Part shown: positions 56,584 to 64,000 of the stretch, in pieces
Layout: every line of letters starts with the position of its first letter
Numbering within the stretch: position 1 is the stretch's first letter
Source of the DNA: Bisporella sp. PMI_857
Lineage: Eukaryota > Ascomycota > Leotiomycetes > Helotiales > Helotiaceae
Direction of reading: 5' to 3'
Assembly: GCA_021307315.1 (NCBI GenBank)
Contig: JAJSPD010000043.1
Location: 1 to 64,000, forward strand
DNA length: 64,000 bases
The notes under the pieces: generated by a model
What the model was told of the DNA's origin: nothing
Databases searched by the model: none
Seen by the model: only the letters and a program-made list of their open reading frames with translations
Position numbers and translations under genes: made by a program

Positions 56584-59500
56584 ATGGCAAGCTTCACAGC
56601 ACTCAACATCATCCCAGATGAACACAGCGACGATGAGATTGACAATACCAGAGAACTACAGGCATAATTCCCGTCTAAATGTCCACACGGTGTCCTTCGC
56701 TAACCAGATAGCAGATTGAGGAAGCATTGAAAGCATATCAAAATGCGCTAAGGTTGCACGCACAAGGACCGGCTACATATCCACAAGCTGGAGAAGCTTA
56801 CAGCACCTTATTCCAGTCTGACATCTTCAAGTATCCCGAAGGGACTACCGAATTCGAACGGCTAGATGAGAATCCGGAACTCGAAGTCCTCGATCCCTCA
56901 TTTCCCTTGGAACTTGATTTAGTTGCTGCAGGTGCAGATTCGACGCTGAGTACTTTACCTCAGCTATTATACTTGGCCTACAAGAATCATGGCCAATTCA
57001 TACTTGACTGTGTTAAGGACCGCCAGAGACGGGCGGAACTTAAACAAGCAACGACAATGAACGGACAAGCGCTTCACTTCCAAGCGAAAGCTGCGATAGA
57101 CAATTTTGCACTAGCGCTGGCAAGAGATGAATCTGATACCGAGCTGTGGAGGAGGGCGGCACGTATAGCTACGATGCTTGGGAGTCGGAGGATATCGAGA
57201 TATTGCTTGGAGGCTGCTGTGGAGGTGGATGATGATCCTACGGTTGCTGAAGTTGAACCGCCATCTCTGGAGGAAGGCTTTGCCGGAGAACAGTTGAAAA
57301 AACTTCTTCGCATCCTTTCAGACGAGGTCTCCCTATCCCATCCGATTATTGCACCGTTTCTGAAGAAGGAAATGGCTCCTTTCGTTTCGAAGCACATGGA
57401 TCCGTACAAATTTCTCCCAGATTCTGCAGCGACTCTGGCAAAGGAACGTCTCATAAGCAGCGATATTGAAACCACAGAGTTACCCTATGTAGTCTTTGTC
57501 CCTGAATATTCATGGGCTTCTGTTGGAGGGCAATTATGTGCATCAACATTTGGGCATGGGACATCAGCCACAAAAGTTAAGCTCGAATTCGTGGAAGGCG
57601 ACCCTAGAGCAGTGGAACCACCAGCGTCTGCTGAGCACCCTGAAGAGGATCATGTCATGAAAGACGTTGAGATAGTAGAGTCGCCCGTTGTCGAAACTGC
57701 ACTACCAACGCCAACGGGAACAACCGGCGTGGATCAACCTACTGAGACGACAACCACCACAACTACAGTCCCGCTAAATGATGAAGTAGAAAAGCCACAA
57801 GGCATTTCGCTTCCCACTAGAAAGCGCTCACAATCCGCAGCCGGATTGCGTGACACTCCTGACGATGATAGTGCTACACAGAAACGGAGCAAGCGAATTC
57901 GTAACAGGGATAACACAACAGAACTTGACCCAGCAGCTCAGTTTGCTGCTGACTTGGATAAATTCGAGCAGGCTGACATCGATGTGTTCAACTTTGTGGG
58001 TGGCTTACTGAGAAAACTTAACGTTATAGATTTGGGCACTTTTGCGGAGTGGCAGTCTGCCTCATCTGGTGAAAACAATCCTGACCGTTCAGATCATTCC
58101 GAAAATGTGGCACTCCGAGACCTTCGCGACATTCTCAGATCCTGGGAGGATAAGAAATCCGCCACCTTTCTCAATGCACAGGCAGCAGAGATCCTTGGTG
58201 CGTCTGGTAGCTCGAGCAATGATCTAGTTGAATTTCTTGAACATTCGAAGTCAAATCCTATTCGTTCGAGTACCAAGCCTATACTAGGCTTAGCTGAAAA
58301 CCTTGAGGCTTTTGTTCAGAAGGTCGAAGGCGAATGGCTACCGTTGCAGGATGTGATATTCGAGTGGATGCGTGTAATCATTAGCACATACCGCGATAAA
58401 GTCTGGGACGACGATCTTAAGCCTTGTTTCATGCGCATCATCAGTTATGTAGATAACGAGATATATCATCGCATACAGGCAGATATACTCAGATTGCAGT
58501 CACAGAGTGAAGAGCGTAATGCTCTTACCACGTATGTGGAGATGGTACAAACATTATTCGAGTTACATCTGGATCTCGTAGTGAAAATTACCAATCCGAA
58601 CAGCATCGTTGCGCAAGAGATGAAGATAATCAGCAAAGATCGATTGGATAGATGGGCAGACCTTGCATCAAATCTGATACATTACCGAACACTAGAATCT
58701 ACAGACGAATTGTCTCTGAGGTACTTGTGGGCTTCGGTATTCTATGCGACAATGAGTGATGATGTTGCGAGAGATCACCAGGTCCTGTGTTGGTCAGACT
58801 TGAAGGCCATACTTATTGAAGTTGGATCACCGACAATTGAGTTGCAGAACAACGCGGTGATGTCAGAGATTTCAGTGGATGCGGCTGAGCGAGAGGTGGC
58901 CATTTTAACTACCATGGATTTCTTCTACAAGCTGTTTGACCGAGAACACCCAGATCCTATTGCTGTTATTGAGACGCTTGAACCGGTCCTGGATTCTGAG
59001 CCTACGAATTCATTCGGGTCTGGCGAGGAACAGAGTAATGAATCAACCTCTGAGACAAGATATGTATCGCCAGGCTCTAAGGATATGTGGAAACTTTTGG
59101 GCACAGGCAACACTTCTCTTCGTCTATTTATGTGGCAGAGGCTCCGAGAAGCGTATGCGCGCATCGGCTACAATACAAAAGTTTTCTCCTGCTATCTAAA
59201 GAGCATCGAGACAATTGTGTCGGATTTACGAAGCAGCAAATATTCGGAGACTATTGAAGATGCTCGCCATCACCAATTACTTTTATGGCTTAAAGCTTTG
59301 GATGATTTATTGGTGAAAGCACTAACAATTGCGCTGAACGACTCAGCATCATGTTTTGAGATTATTGACGAACGTCATCTCAAATCAACATGTACCGCTC
59401 TTGCACAGTTAAGTCGTGTCCTACACACGGCAGCAACATATGATGACGAAATTCGTATTGGCATGACTCAGTTCCCACGAAATCCAGAATATGGACTCCA

Positions 59501-62282
59501 TGGCACGTTCCAAACTTTCAACAGCAAGCTTCGGGAGATGCAGGTACGTGCATGGGCTCTTCAGTATACCATGATCAAGGAGGCCATTGCACAAAATCTA
59601 GAGCTGTTTGAGACTCCAGACAAAACCCTTGCGGACTACTTAGCTTTGGTTCATTATTGTTTGGGCTTGAGGAAATGCTGTAAATCGTCGAACAAAATAT
59701 TTTTGAAGATGATGAAAGTCGAGATGATGCGTCTCAAGCATGTCGAAAATTGGGAGGATTATCTCGGGCAGGTATTATATGATCTCTATGGGCTCCGGTT
59801 AGGTGTTGGCACTTTCTTGATTGAGGACCATGGGTGCCCGACGGAGACTCTCGACAGGCGAACCGTATTTAATATTGCAGACCAGGTAATCATGCTTGCC
59901 AGTCGCATGCCACTAAAGGATCTAGTGAAACATGAGTTGAAAGGAACAATCGAAAAGATGCAGACTGCAGTAGGTCCTGCAAAAGAGACGGCGCAAATGA
60001 ATCACAATAATCGCAACATAAGTGAGCTGCTTAAGACATCTATTCGCCCCTTGCACCTGTGGCGAGCGTTCAAAGGTGAAATCTATATCGACTCTGTGCC
60101 GGTGGTCGCAGAGCAGAGTGCACTCGCTGATAAAGGTTGGTATTTTCTACTCGGTATGATTGCTTTGACAAGATTTCGATCTCAAAAGAGGCTCGGTCCA
60201 GGCGGCCAGATAGACGACATGAAAGTGGGTGAATCATTCATGCGGTTGCAGCTGAAATATAAGGTTGAGCACTGGGAGACCTGGTATCGCCTAGCACAAT
60301 GTTACGACTACGGCCTTGAGGATGAGGTAATGTGGACTGCTGATAAGATCAATAATCATCCAGCAGATCTTGTCAAAATACAGCGGAGTGCTATTCATTG
60401 CTACACTATGGCTCTCTCAACTTCTGTGCGTAAAGCAGATGATAGTCCAGAGACTCTTGAGAGGCTTTCTGAGATGTACCACGACTTCGGTATGCGGATT
60501 TATGCGTCTTCTAGGGAACCGTTCACTATGCAAGCATTTTACATGGACGAGTTTGAGAGACATTTTAGTGGTCAAGCGGGCATGTACAAAAGAGAGCTCC
60601 ACTCGGAGCTAACACGATTCAAGGCCTGGAAGTATGCGGCTACTTTATTCCGACGGGCTCTGGAGAATAACTCGGACAACTGGATGTAGGTCTCCAAAAG
60701 ATTATCCTAGGAAGGGACTAACATTTTCAGAAATCACTACATGCTCGGAAAGTCCTTGTGGAAGATGTTCACTAAGCGTTTTGATGAGTGGGAATTGGCA
60801 GAGCAATACAAGAATCCGTCCATGTATCGGAAACCTACGGTACAGGCGATTCTTAATGCCTTTGTGGAAGCTATCAAAACGGTGCCTAAGCCTCGTGATG
60901 GTCGTCAGGAGCCAATTCTCGAGCCTCATTATAAGCTTGTTTCGACAGTTCACAAGCTTGTTATGATGGGTGCCATGGAGCTGCAGGATGCAGCTAACCT
61001 TCTCCAGCAACAGCCATATGCTATCAATAAAGGCACGCCTGTTACCGTCAGTGACGGTCAGGAATGGGATATTTTCATCCTCGATAGTCTTCGCTACTTG
61101 CGTAATGCAGACAAGCAGCACTGGCAGCATAGAATGGTCGCTCGAGTTGCTCGTATACTATTTGACGAGAGTGCAGCCGATCCTGTTCAAGCGGCCGCGG
61201 CCGCAAAAGAATTTAGAGAGTCCATCTTCACCAAAACCATGCACATTCAAGTGTGGAAGCCAGAGGTTGAGCGACCTGGTCGTCATTGCGTATATATGGA
61301 GAAATATGTATTATTCATGATGAGGCTGCTCGTCATTCTAGAGGATAAAGCAAATGTGGAAGCACTTTGCAAGAGAGTAAGAAAAAAGTCGAATGATTTC
61401 CAACACTTCGAAAATGTTTGGACCGAATGTTGCAACGCATATCTTAGGTTAATCCGCCGTACAGGGAACATTCTCCCAAGTACCGATGACATCTTCAGAA
61501 GTGTTTCGCCTGAAGAATTTGCGCACTACTCAAAACGTATTGAAGATTGGATAAATGATCCGACGCAATCACATCCTGCACTAGATGCTCTCCGGGAGTC
61601 CGTCGACCTTAAGAAGACCAACGCAAACCAGATAAAAACCACAGCAATCGACGATCTGATCAATGATGCATGGGCAGTGCTATATACAAACATTGGGAAA
61701 ACACTTCCCGGACCGGATTTAGTGCCTCCACAGCCAGCTCAGATAGACAGCCTATCTGAAACACGGCCAACAGGGCCCATGAGCCTCGATAGTCTAGTCA
61801 TGGACGTTGGTGGCGAACAAATTCCCGTCCCACTTACCTTTGCACCGTCGGATGTTGGCCGTCCCCGTAAAATCGGAGTCTCCCGTCGTGAGGTGCTGCG
61901 TCGTGCTGAGGCAGCGGTTACTCGTGCGCCTGAGCCTGTCAGGCAACTTCTACCTTCTCAACCGCAAGTAAAAGAAACTCCTGCCAATCTCATTTTGGGC
62001 TCCAATGCCGCTCCACCGCCCTCTGCCGCGAATGCGGCTAGGCAAACGATTGAGAAACAAGATCCACCTGTAGAGGCATCGACGCCTGGAAGTACGCATC
62101 AAAGCGTTGATGATGATGCGGATGATGAGAGTGACTTAAGTGATCCTCCTGATATGGACGATGAGGATCATCTGTTCCCCAATTTGGTTAGACGGGAGAC
62201 CAACAGTACGCACGGCGGCGCGAATAGTAGCAGTGCGGGTGGGAATGGAAGTGCAATTGGTACACCAGCAATCGAGGAATAA
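56584..62282 (+). CDS. HIR3: HIR3-type histone transcription regulator (CABIN1 homolog)
   Basis: Exons 56584-56661, 56715-60685 and 60731-62282 give 1866 residues. The start MASFTALNIIPDEHSDDEID joins IEEALKAYQNALRLH after a 53-bp intron that has a GC donor (GCATAA), a CTAAC branch site and a CAG acceptor; the second intron (45 bp) has GTAGGT/CAG. The N-terminal region has TPR-like helices (GEAYSTLFQSDIFKYPEGT, LYLAYKNHGQFILDCVKDR, ALARDESDTELWRRAARIA). An acidic/Thr-rich insert occurs near 300-370, and TPR-like repeats return in the C-terminal half (NHYMLGKSLWKMFTKRFDEW). The tail is acidic (VDDDADDESDLSDPPDMDD). This is the layout of Hir3/CABIN1, the scaffold of the HIR complex, which deposits H3-H4 independently of replication and represses histone genes. 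Nuclear. Confidence 0.88.
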
Positions 62283-62578
62283 AACTTCCATCACAGCAAG
62301 GACAAGGAACTAGAGAGGATCAAGGCTTGTACAATATAAAAGAATTTTGGCAATGGCGCCTAGATGGGACATGATACCAAGCCATATGACTAGTCACAGG
62401 TGTTGTATATTTTGCTTAACCTGGAGATGCTGCAAAATGTATTAGTATAATCGGTTCTAGTACGTAGTTGAATAGAGTTTATGGTGTTGCTAACCTTTGA
62501 ATTTTGACAAGCATAGCTCATTAAACAATATCCAACACTGACGTGTATATGGCTACTTCGAAAAAGTGAGATTGATGC

Positions 62579-63168
62579 CTACGTCACATCTCTGACCGGA
62601 TCGTAGTATAAGCTCTGTGAACCATTCCGGACTTTGATTTTTTCTCCTACCCCACTATTTTTTCTATCATAACTATATCCATAGCCATTGTCCGTCGTTC
62701 TTTCCTCCAGAGATGGCCCTGATAACACTCTGGAACCAGGCTTGAAAGATTGTCTTATTCTTCTATCCCGATATCTGAACTTATGATATAAAAACCACCT
62801 TGCGATCCAGTTTGGACAGTTCTCAGTAGGAACTGCAAGGTTCCAATAGTAAGCTGTTTCTGGGTTGGAGGATTGAGAGATATAGTACATTGCTTCATCT
62901 TTGGGCCTCTCGGCAAAGTCACTCCAGTCATAGGGTGGGTGGCGCTTGCCGTTCTCTTTTAGGTGCGATTTGTTTGTTATCAGCCAGGTGTACATAGGTT
63001 CCACTTCTTTCTGAGCCCCGGTTTAGTAACATTGAGATTTGAGAGGTGATTTAAATGAACGAAGAGGTATCTTACAGCCATTTTTTGATATATGTCATCT
63101 GAGATAGTCAGGTGAGCTTGAAAAGTGGCCTTTGTTTCGCTCATAGCAAGTGGTGGCAATGACGACAT
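62579..63168 (-). CDS. Hypothetical protein, 174 residues
   Basis: Two exons, complement of 62579-63010 and 63076-63168; the 65-bp intron (donor GTAAGA, acceptor CTCAG) joins IYQKMA to KEVEPMYTW in phase 0. There is no signal peptide or membrane segment. The protein is rich in Trp, Tyr and Arg (WNLAVPTENCPNWIARWF, YHKFRYRDRRIRQSFK), with a Gly/Tyr patch (TDNGYGYSYDRKNSG) at about 140-155. No family was recognised. The start ATG at 63166-63168 gives MSSLPPLAMSETK. It converges on HIR3, 300 bp away. Gene status rests on the consistent splice model and composition. Confidence 0.55.
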
Positions 63169-63956
63169 AATGGAGTTCGATAACCAGCGCGAGGTAGCAG
63201 ATTCACAAATATAAGTAAGCTTTGCCTCAAGCTTTTAATATGAATAGTTTAAATATACGAGGGGAGGCGGACACACTCCCAAGGGATAGGAGGAGGAGCT
63301 AAGATATAGAAGCCAAGCCAAAGCTCTCATATGCAGAAATCCAAATGGGGCCATTGAGCCATCCTCAGGCAGATCATGTACAGCTTTGGCTAGCAACCAT
63401 TAGTCAAGTCACGAAACTATTCGCCACCCCAGTGAAAGCCCCACACCTGCAAAACCCTCTTCTTTATCCAAAACTTCCAAGTTTTGCTTGCTCTCAAGCT
63501 CCCCGAGACTCCATTGTCTCATATGCTTGGGCCAATAACCCTATGCTCCTTGCTAAGGCGTCTCGAGATCAGATGAGTCAATATTAGAACGTAAACATCA
63601 ATAATGACACGATCATGCGTTACACAAACCTCGCTCTTCAATATGTTTCAGAATCACATATATAGCAGCATCATGGGAATCTCCGTGGCCTCGCGCTAAG
63701 ATTCCCGGCAAAGAGAGACACAAGTGAGACGTATGGTGGAGGTATCTCAATTGCTCGGAGTAAACTCCCGGAGGATATTCATTGGTTGACAGTTCGGAGT
63801 ATGACTGCCTTCCCGATACGCTGTCGAGCATGCTTTCTGCAGTAATTCTGTGCAGTTCAAATCACGGAAGTGGGCTCGAAAGATCCGGTTGGTGTTGGTG
63901 TCTATCCATTTTGTGTTGAGCATGGGCTTGGTGTTAAGCTCCATGCGTTTTACATA
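63169..63956. other. Spacer
   Basis: Promoter side of the hypothetical gene. Open frames up to 80 codons occur on both strands with no supporting features. Confidence 0.4.
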
Positions 63957-64000
63957 CAGTCAAACCTTGTTGTATCGGAACTCGTTATATCGGAAGCCTC
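63957..64000. mobile_element. Left end of a second MITE/TIR element, cut by the window edge
   Basis: The last 44 bases match the left 44 bases of the MITE at 39852 with about three differences (CAGTCAAACCTTGTTGTATC here). TA precedes it at 63955-63956. Only one end is visible, so it could be another MITE or a full-length pogo/Tc1-type element. Confidence 0.8.

Overview
The window looks like nuclear DNA of a filamentous ascomycete (Pezizomycotina), probably a member of the Leotiomycetes. The evidence is short spliceosomal introns of about 50-100 bp, lineage-typical families (HET, 2EXR, F-box/LRR, ChAPs exomer subunit, HIR3, fungal PhoD-like phosphatase), gene-poor AT-rich spacers, and decayed genes whose stop codons mostly look like C-to-T or G-to-A changes, as repeat-induced point mutation (RIP) would leave. 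No tRNA, rRNA or CRISPR was seen. The class-level placement is inference from family content, not from a search.

Layout. 0-11 kb: an F-box-like/LRR protein, a decayed DUF3435-type fragment, a small secreted cysteine-rich protein, a 3.6 kb spacer and a 750-residue F-box protein. 11-22 kb is the accessory part: a rhodopsin-type membrane-protein remnant, a four-exon HET gene, an aminoglycoside-phosphotransferase-like pseudogene, a host-like gene built on a Copia-type retropepsin fold that has lost its catalytic Asp, and a foldback element of about 0.8 kb with internal 37-bp repeats. 22-26 kb: two tandem 2EXR genes with a shared intron position. 26-39 kb: a DUF1765-type protein, a four-exon F-box-like gene, a small tail-anchored protein with PY motifs, and a third 2EXR gene. 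39-40 kb: a 100-bp MITE with 25-bp perfect inverted repeats and a TA duplication; a second copy of its end begins at the right edge. 41-50 kb: a PhoD-like phosphatase with a cluster of frame breaks ahead of its catalytic core, an AT-hook/basic region fused to a glutathione S-transferase domain, and a GMC oxidoreductase pseudogene. 50-64 kb: a secreted intradiol dioxygenase, then the conserved core: BUD7/BCH1 (exomer) and HIR3 (histone chaperone complex) transcribed divergently from a 0.7 kb shared spacer, and a small hypothetical gene.

Genes here do not form one pathway. The housekeeping part (exomer, HIR complex, PhoD-like, DUF1765) has intact exons with consistent phase; the accessory part is rich in self-recognition, F-box and 2EXR genes mixed with decayed genes and short repeats. 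Splice sites were placed by hand from consensus sites and reading-frame continuity. All coordinates for multi-exon genes are whole-gene spans, with exons listed in the evidence.
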